DNA from: Bacillota bacterium
GTDB lineage: Bacteria; Bacillota; Clostridia; Peptostreptococcales; Anaerovoracaceae
Direction: 5' to 3'
Assembly (NCBI GenBank): GCA_016281165.1
Contig: JAEEIC010000289.1
Coordinates: 1-6,293 of the forward strand
DNA length: 6,293 bases
The notes below the pieces were generated by a model. The model saw only the letters and a list, made by a program, of their open reading frames with translations, ran no database searches and had not been told where the DNA came from. This document shows, in pieces, positions 1 through 5,700 of the stretch (the first letter of the stretch is position 1; every line of letters starts with the position of its first letter). Both the position numbers and the translations under genes were made by a program.

Positions 1-315
1 GTGCAGTGCTACGCCGGCAACGCGGCCAGAGGCATGAGCTACATCGCCCTGCACAACGGCGGGGGCGTCGGCATCGGCAAGGCCATCAACGGCGGCTTCG
101 GCATGGTGCTGGACGGGTCCGAGAGGGTCGACACCATACTGCGCATGGCAATGCCCTGGGATACCATGGTGGGAGTCGCCAGGCGCAGCTGGGCCAGGAA
201 TGAGAACGCCATGGCGGTGGCGGCCGAGTACAACAAGGCTCAGGCCGGCCTCGACCACATCACCCTGCCCTTCATAGCGGACGACGAGGTCGTGAAGAAG
301 GCTCTTCGGAAATAG
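1..315 (+). CDS. hutU: Urocanate hydratase (urocanase), C-terminal fragment
   Basis: This is the last 104 residues of urocanate hydratase, the cytoplasmic NAD+-dependent enzyme that hydrates urocanate to 4-imidazolone-5-propanoate, step two of histidine degradation. The frame is open at base 1, so the gene begins upstream; the GTG at base 1 is best read as an internal Val. The supporting signature is the glycine-rich HNGGGVGIG stretch at visible residues 18-26, followed by GMVLDGSER, which matches the urocanase C-terminal HHGGGVGMG...DGT pattern. The following hutI, which acts on its product, makes the call firm. The tail (RRSWARNENAM, then DHITLPFIADDE) differs from the ending I recall for the roughly 560-residue proteobacterial enzyme and may belong to the longer urocanase form found in anaerobes. 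That subtype is from memory and less certain. The stop is TAG at 313-315. Confidence 0.9.
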   Translation: MQCYAGNAARGMSYIALHNGGGVGIGKAINGGFGMVLDGSERVDTILRMAMPWDTMVGVARRSWARNENAMAVAAEYNKAQAGLDHITLPFIADDEVVKKALRK

Positions 316-327
316 AAGGAACGGCGA

Positions 328-382
328 GGCTCCCGAGAATTAGAACTAATGTTACATAACGCATGTTCTAAACTCGGGAGCC
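328..382. repeat. 55-nt near-perfect inverted repeat between hutU and hutI
   Basis: The outer arms GGCTCCCGAG (328-337) and CTCGGGAGCC (373-382) pair perfectly over 10 bp. After a small 2x1 internal bulge, TTAGAAC (340-346) pairs with GTTCTAA (365-371) over 7 bp. The 18-nt AT-rich loop (347-364) can fold further through GTT/AAC at 351-353 and 358-360. No T-tract follows on either strand (plus-strand flank GTTGATATTTGAGG), so it is not a textbook intrinsic terminator. It starts 12 nt after the hutU stop and ends 109 nt before the hutI start. Candidate roles are an mRNA-stabilising or processing hairpin that sets the hutU/hutI ratio, a Rho-independent terminator with a poor U-tract, or one copy of a dispersed palindromic repeat. 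The structure is directly visible; the role is inference. Confidence 0.85.
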
Positions 383-478
383 GTTGATATTTGAGGGACA
401 AGAAGACTTCACGCTGCGGCCCGGCGATCATGCGTATCGTCGCTTAAAGCGGGGCTTCGGCGAAACAGACAAAGCGCG

Positions 479-485
479 AAAGAGG
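479..485 (+). promoter_or_regulatory. Ribosome binding site that fixes the hutI start
   Basis: AAAGAGG at 479-485 lies 6 nt upstream of the ATG at 492. The nearer in-frame ATG at 486 directly abuts this site and so has no proper spacing. The in-frame TTG at 384 would add 36 residues unlike the family. The site therefore favours 492, giving the N-terminus MAALLVKNIGML. Confidence 0.7.
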
Positions 486-491
486 ATGGAT

Positions 492-1760
492 ATGGCAGCT
501 TTACTTGTAAAGAATATCGGCATGCTGGCGACGCCCGAGGGGCGCAGCGCGAAGAGGGGAAAGGAGCAGGGGCGCATAAGGATACTCAGGAACGCCTGGA
601 TACTCTGCGAAGACGGTCTGATCGCAGGGCTTGGAGAAGGCGAGGCTCCGGCTTTATGCGGCGGAACGCCCGGGGGCGGAGATGCTTCGGGCTGCGAGGT
701 CATCGACGCCGGCGGCCGCCTGGTCACTCCCGGCCTGGTCGACGCCCACACCCATCTGATCTTCGGCGGCTGGAGGCAGTATGAGATGGAGCAGAAGCTT
801 AAGGGCGTGCCGTATCTCGACATACTGGCCTCGGGCGGAGGCATACTCTCCACCGTAAGGGCGACCCGGTCGGCGACCGAAGACGAGCTCTATGACAAGG
901 CGAAGCAGGCTCTTGACGAGATGCTCTCCTTCGGAACCACCACCTGCGAGGCCAAGAGCGGCTACGGCCTCGACGAAGAGACCGAGCTGCGCATGCTGAG
1001 GGTGATAAAGCGCCTGAACGAAGACCATCCCATCGACCTGGTTTCGACCTTCCTCGGCGCCCACGCCCTGCCGCCCGAATACAAGGACGACCGCGAGGGC
1101 TTCATCAGCCTGCTCTGCGATAAAGCGATCCCCGAAGTCGCAAATCAGGGCCTTGCCGAGTACTGCGACGTCTTCTGCGAAAAGGGAGTCTTTACCGCCG
1201 AAGAGACCCGGCGCATACTGCTGGCCGGTCAGAGATGCGGCCTTAAGTCCAAGATCCACGCCGATGAGATCGAAGCCATCGGAGGCTCGCAGCTGGCCGG
1301 CGAGATAGGGGCTGTCTCAGCCGAGCACCTGATAGTCTGCCCGGATGAAGGCATAGAGAGCATGGCGAAGGGGGGAACGGCCGCCTGCCTTCTGCCCGCC
1401 ACCAGCTTTTATCTCGGAGCCTCCTTCGCTCCCGCCCGCAAAATGATCGACGCGGGAGTTGCCGTCGCCATGGCGACCGACTTCAACCCCGGGTCCTGCC
1501 CCTGCCTCAACATGCAGTTTGTGATCAACCTGGGCTGCTTAAGATACAAGCTGACCCCCGAAGAGGTGCTTACCGCCGTCACCTTAAACGGCGCCGCCGC
1601 CTGCGGCAGGGCAGAAAGCCGCGGAAGCATAGAGCCGGGCAAGCTGGCCGACTTCATCATCTGGGACGCTCCCGACCTCAACTACATCTGCTACAGGCTG
1701 GGCAGCAATCTGGCCTGGCAGGTTGTCAAATCCGGTATCGCGGTGAAGAAAAACGGGTAA
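492..1760 (+). CDS. hutI: Imidazolonepropionase
   Basis: A 422-residue cytoplasmic metal-dependent amidohydrolase that opens the ring of 4-imidazolone-5-propanoate to give N-formimino-L-glutamate, step three of histidine degradation. The length fits the family (about 400-420). The ligand set is complete. PGLVDAHTHLIFGG carries the HxH pair His86 and His88; KIHADE gives metal His256 and Glu259; SAEHL gives His279; ATDFNPGS gives Asp330. The spacings agree with those I recall for structurally studied HutI. Other family blocks are GVPYLDILASGGGILSTVRATR (substrate region), CEAKSGYGLD and STFLGAHALPPEY. The frame stays open upstream to 384, but family N-termini and the ribosome site favour the start at 492. 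It lies downstream of hutU, which makes its substrate, and is probably in the same operon, although a large hairpin separates them. No missing residue or frameshift was seen. Confidence 0.96.
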   Translation: MAALLVKNIGMLATPEGRSAKRGKEQGRIRILRNAWILCEDGLIAGLGEGEAPALCGGTPGGGDASGCEVIDAGGRLVTPGLVDAHTHLIFGGWRQYEMEQKLKGVPYLDILASGGGILSTVRATRSATEDELYDKAKQALDEMLSFGTTTCEAKSGYGLDEETELRMLRVIKRLNEDHPIDLVSTFLGAHALPPEYKDDREGFISLLCDKAIPEVANQGLAEYCDVFCEKGVFTAEETRRILLAGQRCGLKSKIHADEIEAIGGSQLAGEIGAVSAEHLIVCPDEGIESMAKGGTAACLLPATSFYLGASFAPARKMIDAGVAVAMATDFNPGSCPCLNMQFVINLGCLRYKLTPEEVLTAVTLNGAAACGRAESRGSIEPGKLADFIIWDAPDLNYICYRLGSNLAWQVVKSGIAVKKNG

Positions 1761-1762
1761 AA

Positions 1763-2626
1763 GTGAAGAGAAAAGAGAAGAAAAACCGGCTTATATACAA
1801 AATAGCCCCGGTCACGGCCCTGGTACTTGTCCTTCTGCTCTGCGCGTCGAAAGCCCTCAAAGAGCCGGTGAGCGTCAGCAGGGTGAGTCTTACCGACGAC
1901 ATGCGCTTTGCCGGGAACTCCAAAATAAACACTGGCTCTGCGATCCTTTACACAAATAACGCGGGAAAGCGCGGGGATGTGGTGATCTGCGTCAACGCAG
2001 GCCACGGCACCGAAGGCGGGGGGAAGGTTATGACTCTGGCCCATCCCGACGGGAGCCCCAAGCTGACTAACGGGTCCAGCGATGCCGGGTCGATCGAAGT
2101 AATATCCATATCAGACGGCATGGTCTTTGCCGATAAGACCGAGGAGGCGTACGTGACCCTGAAAGAGGCGGTGCTTTTGCGCGACGAGCTTCTGTCGCGG
2201 GGCTACAGCGTGCTGATGATAAGGGAAGACATGGACGCTAAGCTGGACAATGTCGCCCGCACCGTCCTCGCCAACGCCTATGCCGACTGCCATGTATCGC
2301 TGCACTGGGATTCCACCGAAGAAGATAAGGGCGCTTTCTACATCGGCGTGCCCGAAGGCTTGAGGAGCATGGATCCGGTCAGCTCGGTCTGGGAGGAGAG
2401 CGAAGCTTTGGGAGCCGCCCTGATAGAAGGGCTGAAAGGCCGGGATGTCAGGATCTATAAGAGCGGGCGGGCGGCGTTGGACCTCACCCAGACTGCCTAT
2501 TCGAGCATACCCAGCGTCGACATGGAGCTGGGCGACAAGACCTCGGACCACGGCGACGAGACTCTGGCGCTGCTGGCGAAAGGCCTTGCCGACGGTATAG
2601 ACGCTTATTTCAGCCCGGAGCATTAG
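1763..2626 (+). CDS. N-acetylmuramoyl-L-alanine amidase (Amidase_3 family), membrane-anchored or secreted
   Basis: A 287-residue zinc amidase predicted to cut the amide bond between N-acetylmuramic acid and the stem peptide of peptidoglycan outside the membrane. Residues 1-13 are Lys/Arg-rich (MKRKEKKNRLIYK), followed by a hydrophobic stretch at about 14-31, so it is exported and either cleaved or kept as an N-anchor. The LLLC at 24-27 is a poor lipobox. Catalytic-domain landmarks are VNAGHG with His81, the helix TLKEAVLLRDELLSRG with Glu135, ANAYADCHVSLHWDS with His181, and IPSVDMELGDKTSDHGDE with Glu255. These correspond to the His-Glu-His zinc ligands and catalytic Glu of Amidase_3. The His81-Glu135 gap is about 40 residues longer than in AmiC-type enzymes, as I recall for some clostridial members. 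It starts at GTG, 2 nt after the hutI stop, with no clear Shine-Dalgarno site, which suggests translational coupling. It has no evident link to histidine use. Confidence 0.9.
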   Translation: MKRKEKKNRLIYKIAPVTALVLVLLLCASKALKEPVSVSRVSLTDDMRFAGNSKINTGSAILYTNNAGKRGDVVICVNAGHGTEGGGKVMTLAHPDGSPKLTNGSSDAGSIEVISISDGMVFADKTEEAYVTLKEAVLLRDELLSRGYSVLMIREDMDAKLDNVARTVLANAYADCHVSLHWDSTEEDKGAFYIGVPEGLRSMDPVSSVWEESEALGAALIEGLKGRDVRIYKSGRAALDLTQTAYSSIPSVDMELGDKTSDHGDETLALLAKGLADGIDAYFSPEH

Positions 2627-2715
2627 GAAGAAGCGGGGAAGATCCCGGAGCGGAGCTCAGGCCGGGCCGGCCGTTCGGCATATCAGTGTTTTTTCGCATT
2701 AATTTCGGCAGGCTT

Positions 2716-2737
2716 CGCTTTATTCCGAATAAAAGCG
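2716..2737. other. AT-rich hairpin in the gap after the amidase gene
   Basis: CGCTTTATT (2716-2724) pairs with AATAAAAGCG (2728-2737), with one bulged A and a 3-nt loop CCG. No T-tract follows, so it is not a convincing terminator alone; it may protect the 3' end or assist the terminator just downstream. The rest of 2627-2715 is GC-rich (GGCCGGCC palindrome at 2665-2672) with an isolated run of six T at 2689-2694. No credible gene was found in this gap on either strand. Confidence 0.45.
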
Positions 2738-2752
2738 ATCGTTAATTATAAA

Positions 2753-2778
2753 ACTTGCCTTTCGGGGCAGGTTTTTTT
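2753..2778 (+). terminator. Intrinsic terminator of the hut/amidase transcript
   Basis: ACTTGCC (2753-2759) pairs with GGCAGGT (2766-2772) over 7 bp including one G-U pair, with the loop TTTCGG. The stem runs straight into seven T residues at 2772-2778. This is a standard Rho-independent terminator. It lies 127 nt after the amidase stop and directly before the putative cit promoter, so it should insulate the cit genes from hut transcription. Confidence 0.88.
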
Positions 2779-2779
2779 C

Positions 2780-2808
2780 TTGCAAATGCGCCGACCATCT
2801 GTTATTAT
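2780..2808 (+). promoter_or_regulatory. Putative sigma-70/sigma-A promoter of the cit genes
   Basis: TTGCAA (2780-2785, 4/6 to TTGACA) and TATTAT (2803-2808, 5/6 to TATAAT) are separated by exactly 17 bp. The pair sits right behind the terminator and would start transcription near 2815, inside the repeat block. A second, weaker candidate uses TTGCAA at 2813-2818 and AATAAT at 2838-2843 with a 19-bp spacer. Both lie at the expected place for a dedicated citF promoter; neither is proven. Confidence 0.55.
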
Positions 2809-2810
2809 TG

Positions 2811-2849
2811 ATTTGCAAATTATGAAATTGAATTTCAAATAATGAAAAT
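2811..2849. promoter_or_regulatory. AT-rich imperfect tandem repeat with nested palindromes, probable operator
   Basis: Copy one is ATTTGCAAATTATGAAATT (2811-2829) and copy two is ATTTCAAATAATGAAAAT (2832-2849). They differ by one missing G and two A/T changes. The shared core CAAATWATGAAAWT recurs at a 20-bp step (2816 and 2836), about two helical turns. Nested in it are the perfect palindromes ATTTGCAAAT (2811-2820) and GAAATTGAATTTC (2824-2836, centred on G2830). The block overlaps the expected transcription start and the second promoter candidate, a normal place for a repressor or activator site. AT-rich operators are known for the GntR-family citrate regulator CitO in lactic acid bacteria, but no such regulator is visible here, so its identity is open. 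Confidence 0.6.
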
Positions 2850-2860
2850 CAGCGCAAATA

Positions 2861-2900
2861 CCGGTCGATACACCGGAAAGAGCCTGCCCCTGAGGCGGGC
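2861..2900 (+). promoter_or_regulatory. Two small hairpins in the citF 5' leader
   Basis: Hairpin one is CCGGT (2861-2865) with ACCGG (2872-2876) and a 6-nt loop. Hairpin two is GCCTGCC (2882-2888) with GGCGGGC (2894-2900), a 7-bp stem with one G-U pair and loop CCTGA. Hairpin two ends 3 nt before the Shine-Dalgarno sequence AAAGGAG (2904-2910). CCTGC (2883-2887) can instead pair with GCAGG (2910-2914) at the edge of the ribosome site, so a weak on/off fold is possible. No known riboswitch class was recognised. Confidence 0.4.
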
Positions 2901-2916
2901 GTGAAAGGAGCAGGAC

Positions 2917-4470
2917 ATGATCAATGCGGCGGGACGCGACGTCCCCGAATTCATCGAAGGCTACGGAAAGACAATACCCTACAGGGGCGCCTTCGCCTGC
3001 AGCGGCCGTCCCACGGTCATCGCTGAAGCCAGACGGCCCGGGAGCGCCGTCAGAGGCGAGAGCAAGCTCTGCGCCGATATCGATGAGGTCCTCGACAAGC
3101 TGGATCTTCACGACGGTATGACGTTCTCTTTCCATCACCACCTGCGCAACGGCGACTACGTGACCAATATGGTCATGCTGGCCATCATCAGGCGCGGCAT
3201 AAAGGACATCCACCTGGCCTCCACCGGCCTTTTCGCCTGCAACGACCCGCTGGTGCCCTATATCGAAGACGGCACCATCAGCAGGATCAGCCTTTCGACC
3301 ATAGGTCAGGGCGGCATCGCCAGGGCCATCTCGTCAGGAAAGCTCAAAAACCCCTGCGTATTCTACTCCCATGGAGGAAGGGCCTGTGCCGTTGAGAACG
3401 GCAGGCTTCACATAGACGTCGCCTTCATCGCGGCTCCCTCCGCCGACCCCGAAGGCAACATGAACGGCTGCATCGGCAAGAGCGCCTGCGGCTGCCTTTC
3501 CTACAATCATGCCGACGCTCAGCACGCGGACAGAGTAGTCGCGATCACCGACAATCTCGTACCGTACCCCTGCTGCCCGGCAGAGATAAGCGAGAATTTC
3601 GTCGATTACGTGGTGGCTGTGGACAGCATCGGTGACCCTGCGGGCATCGTAAGCGGAGCGACACAGATCACCACCGACGAAAAGCGCCTCGCAGTGGCAG
3701 GCATGTGCGCGGAGCTCCTCGACAAGGCCGGCTACATCAGGGAAGGCATCAACTTCCAGACCGGCGCCGGCGGCATCAGCCTCGCCGTCGCGGCCAAGAT
3801 CAGAGAGCGCCTCATCGCCAAAAACATCAGGGGCGGCTTCGGTTCCGGCGGCATCACCTCGTATTTTGTCGACATGCTCCATGAAGGCCTGCTCAGGGCC
3901 CTCTGGGACGTACAGTGCTTCGACCAGCCGTCCATCGACAGCGTAGCCAATGACCCCGCCCACATGGTCATGAGCGGTTCCCACTACGGCAGCCCCGAGA
4001 ACAAGGGCTGCGTGGCCAACAAGCTCGACGTTATGATACTGGGGGCCTTCGAGGTAGATACCGACTACAATATCAACGTCATCACCGGCTCCAACGGCGT
4101 CATCATGAGCGCCGCCGGAGGCAATCCCGACACCGCAGCAGGAGCCCGCATCTCCATCGTCGTAAGCATGCTGATGAAGAAAGGGCCCACCTGCTTCATC
4201 AAAAAGGCCGTCAACACCGTCACCACTCCGGGCGAGACCGTCGACGCGGTCGTGACCGACTACGGCATCGCCGTCAACCCCCTGCGGACCGACCTGCTCG
4301 AGGCCCTTAAGGACAGCGGGCTTCCCCTGGTCACCATCGAAGAGCTGCAGAAAAAGGGCGAAGAGCTGGGCGACGTCTACGGAGGCCCAAGGCTTGGCGA
4401 GCGCATCGTGGGCGTGGTCGAATACAGAGACGGCAGCGTCATCGACGTGGTGAGAGAAGTCGTCAAATAA
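2917..4470 (+). CDS. citF: Citrate lyase alpha subunit / citrate (or citramalate) CoA-transferase
   Basis: A 517-residue cytoplasmic protein of the CitF family (family II CoA transferases), which swaps acetate for citrate, or citramalate in the sister enzyme, on an acyl-thioester carrier so the beta subunit can cleave it. Its length fits E. coli CitF (about 510). Matching blocks are MTFSFHHHLRNGDYV (68-82, the family hallmark), HGGRA (152-156), HIDVAFIAAPSADPEGN (165-181), TDNLVPYP (211-218), FQTGAGG (280-286), EVDTDYNINVITGS (379-392), a GG..DTA block (401-407) and EYRDGSVIDVVREV (502-515). The ATG at 2917 has AAAGGAG 6 nt upstream. It has its own terminator, promoter and operator-like repeats upstream and is followed 197 bp later by a citE homologue. 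Usual operons run citD-citE-citF; here the order is reversed and citD is not seen. The natural substrate (citrate or citramalate, carried by ACP or free CoA) cannot be read from sequence. Confidence 0.93.
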   Translation: MINAAGRDVPEFIEGYGKTIPYRGAFACSGRPTVIAEARRPGSAVRGESKLCADIDEVLDKLDLHDGMTFSFHHHLRNGDYVTNMVMLAIIRRGIKDIHLASTGLFACNDPLVPYIEDGTISRISLSTIGQGGIARAISSGKLKNPCVFYSHGGRACAVENGRLHIDVAFIAAPSADPEGNMNGCIGKSACGCLSYNHADAQHADRVVAITDNLVPYPCCPAEISENFVDYVVAVDSIGDPAGIVSGATQITTDEKRLAVAGMCAELLDKAGYIREGINFQTGAGGISLAVAAKIRERLIAKNIRGGFGSGGITSYFVDMLHEGLLRALWDVQCFDQPSIDSVANDPAHMVMSGSHYGSPENKGCVANKLDVMILGAFEVDTDYNINVITGSNGVIMSAAGGNPDTAAGARISIVVSMLMKKGPTCFIKKAVNTVTTPGETVDAVVTDYGIAVNPLRTDLLEALKDSGLPLVTIEELQKKGEELGDVYGGPRLGERIVGVVEYRDGSVIDVVREVVK

Positions 4471-4667
4471 GGCTCGAAGGAGCAGAAACGGCTGACGGAG
4501 GCCTTCAGCGCAGACGCGGACGCCCTGCCGGCAGGAATTCGAAGCGCAGGACGGAAGACATTGTTCCGCCGGAGTCCCGGAGGGCGTGCAGATAAACGTT
4601 AACGAAGCGGCATACCCGCTGAATGATAAAACAAAACCTCTGATGTTTAAGAAAAGGAGATAAAACC
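4471..4667 (+). other. 197-nt citF-citE spacer, no convincing gene
   Basis: The spacer lacks the conserved N-terminal Ser motif of a citD carrier (AGTLES-like) in all three plus frames and is too short for a full CitD of about 95 residues. It holds a perfect 12-bp palindrome CCTGCCGGCAGG (4524-4535), a palindrome CGTTAACG (4597-4604) and a 5-bp hairpin AGCGG/CCGCT (4606-4620). A weak promoter-like pair, TTAACG (4599-4604), 17 bp, AATGAT (4622-4627), could give extra citE transcription. The last 47 nt are A-rich and end in AAGGAG (4654-4659), a strong ribosome site 8 nt before the citE ATG. Confidence 0.5.
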
Positions 4668-5564
4668 ATGGCAGTAATGAGATCTATCTTTTATGTACCC
4701 GCCCACAGGATGGACTTCGTAGAGAAGTGCCCCAAGTATCCCGCGGACATAATCACCCTCGACCTTGAGGACGCAGTCCCCGCCACCGAGAAGGAGACCG
4801 CAAGAAAGAACGCTGCGGCCAACCTCAAGCACGTAGCCAGCGGCGGCGCCCAGGTCTACGTAAGACTCAACAACTGGGAGACCGGCATGACCAACGACGA
4901 TCTGGAAGCTGTCGTATGGCCCGGCCTGGACGGCGTCACCCTCGCCAAGTGCGGCTGCGCCGACGACGTAAAGCGCCTCGACTGGAAGCTCGAAGAGCTG
5001 GAGCAGAGAAGAGGCATCCCCGTGGGGACAGTCAAGATCTCAATGCTCCTTGAGACCGCCAAGGGCGTCCAGAACGCCGGTGAGTGCTGCCTGGCCAGCA
5101 AGAGGAACGTCAACGCCATCTTCGGCGCCGTCGACTACTGCAAGGATATGAGAGTCACTCTGACCAACGAAGCATGGGAGCAGCTCTACGCCAGGTTCCA
5201 GGTGGGCGTAGCCTGCCGCACCGCCGGCATAGCCGCCATCGACGCCCCCTTCGTCGATTACAAGAACATGGAAGCCTTCGAGAAGAACGTCGCCGACGGC
5301 ATCCAGATGGGCTTCGAAGGCAGAATGATCATCCATCCGGGACAGATCGAGACCTGCAACAGGATGTACGCTCCCGATCCCAAGACCCTGGAGTGGGCAA
5401 AGAAGATCGTGGTCGAGTTCGAGGAGAACGGGCTTGCCAAGGGCCTCGCAGCCATCAGCGTAGACGGCAAGATGGTAGACACCCCCGTCTACCTCAACGC
5501 CCTGGACATCGTCAACCGCCAGAAGGAGATCGACGCCAAGAACGCCGAGAGGCAGGCAAAGTAG
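4668..5564 (+). CDS. citE: Citrate lyase beta subunit-like protein (HpcH/HpaI-CitE family C-C lyase)
   Basis: A 298-residue TIM-barrel lyase of the CitE/malyl-CoA lyase family. These proteins cleave a 3-hydroxy-acyl thioester, for example citryl to oxaloacetate plus acetyl or citramalyl to pyruvate plus acetyl. Landmarks are YVPAHR (9-14, in place of FVPGS), LDLEDAVP (31-38), YVRLNN (64-69), LLETAKG (127-133) with likely Mg ligand Glu129, FGAVDY (152-157) with likely ligand Asp156, IIHPGQIE (221-228) and VDGKMVDTPV (265-274). Length agrees with CitE (about 300). CitE of citrate lyase usually has GAEDY and INPRQI as I recall; the GAVDY and IHPGQI here point towards the free-CoA lyases of the same family. 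The start is set by AAGGAG 8 nt upstream. Codons are strongly biased to C- and G-ending forms, suggesting high expression. It is co-oriented with citF and a terminator follows 43 nt later. Confidence 0.85.
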   Translation: MAVMRSIFYVPAHRMDFVEKCPKYPADIITLDLEDAVPATEKETARKNAAANLKHVASGGAQVYVRLNNWETGMTNDDLEAVVWPGLDGVTLAKCGCADDVKRLDWKLEELEQRRGIPVGTVKISMLLETAKGVQNAGECCLASKRNVNAIFGAVDYCKDMRVTLTNEAWEQLYARFQVGVACRTAGIAAIDAPFVDYKNMEAFEKNVADGIQMGFEGRMIIHPGQIETCNRMYAPDPKTLEWAKKIVVEFEENGLAKGLAAISVDGKMVDTPVYLNALDIVNRQKEIDAKNAERQAK

Positions 5565-5607
5565 GATACAGACCCGCGCATAGCGCGCGTGCCTTACGGA
5601 ATGAAAG

Positions 5608-5643
5608 AGTCCCCGAAGCGCAAAGCTTCGGGGACTTCTGTTT
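5608..5643 (+). terminator. Strong intrinsic terminator after citE
   Basis: AGTCCCCGAAGC (5608-5619) and GCTTCGGGGACT (5625-5636) form a perfect 12-bp stem with loop GCAAA, followed by a broken T-rich tail (TCTGTTT, 5637-5643). It closes the citF-citE unit. On the minus strand the stem is followed by CTTTCATTCC, moderately T-rich, so it may also stop the convergent minus-strand gene. A shorter hairpin CGCGC/GCGCG lies at 5575-5587. Confidence 0.88.
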
Positions 5644-5700
5644 CCTGAAGACCGGGGGCGCAAGCTCAGACCGGTCCGCTGCCTCCGGGCCTTAGCGCCG

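Noticed and set aside
384..491. A 36-residue N-terminal extension of hutI starting at TTG 384
   Set aside because: The added residues (IFEGQEDFTLRPG onward) are unlike HutI N-termini, TTG is a rare start, and a better ribosome site serves the ATG at 492.
428..1259. Long minus-strand open frames opposite hutI (428-853 and 654-1259)
   Set aside because: They are shadows of a well-conserved plus-strand gene in GC-rich DNA, with no recognisable domains.
2689..2694. Run of six T as a second terminator after the amidase
   Set aside because: The nearest GC hairpin (GCC/GGC around 2670-2679) is short and ends 9 nt before the T run, so it does not fit intrinsic terminator geometry.
2764..2890. 8-nt complementarity between the terminator arm GGGGCAGG (2764-2771) and the leader CCTGCCCC (2883-2890)
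   Set aside because: The two would be on the same RNA only after terminator read-through, and an 8-nt GC match over about 120 nt can occur by chance.
3334..3984. 216-codon minus-strand open frame opposite citF
   Set aside because: It lies entirely inside the firmly identified citF and has no family features; it is a GC-driven shadow.
5084..5695. 203-codon plus-strand frame overlapping citE in another frame
   Set aside because: The Arg/Gln-rich low-complexity translation is typical of an out-of-frame reading of a C/G-ending codon gene, and it runs through the terminator.
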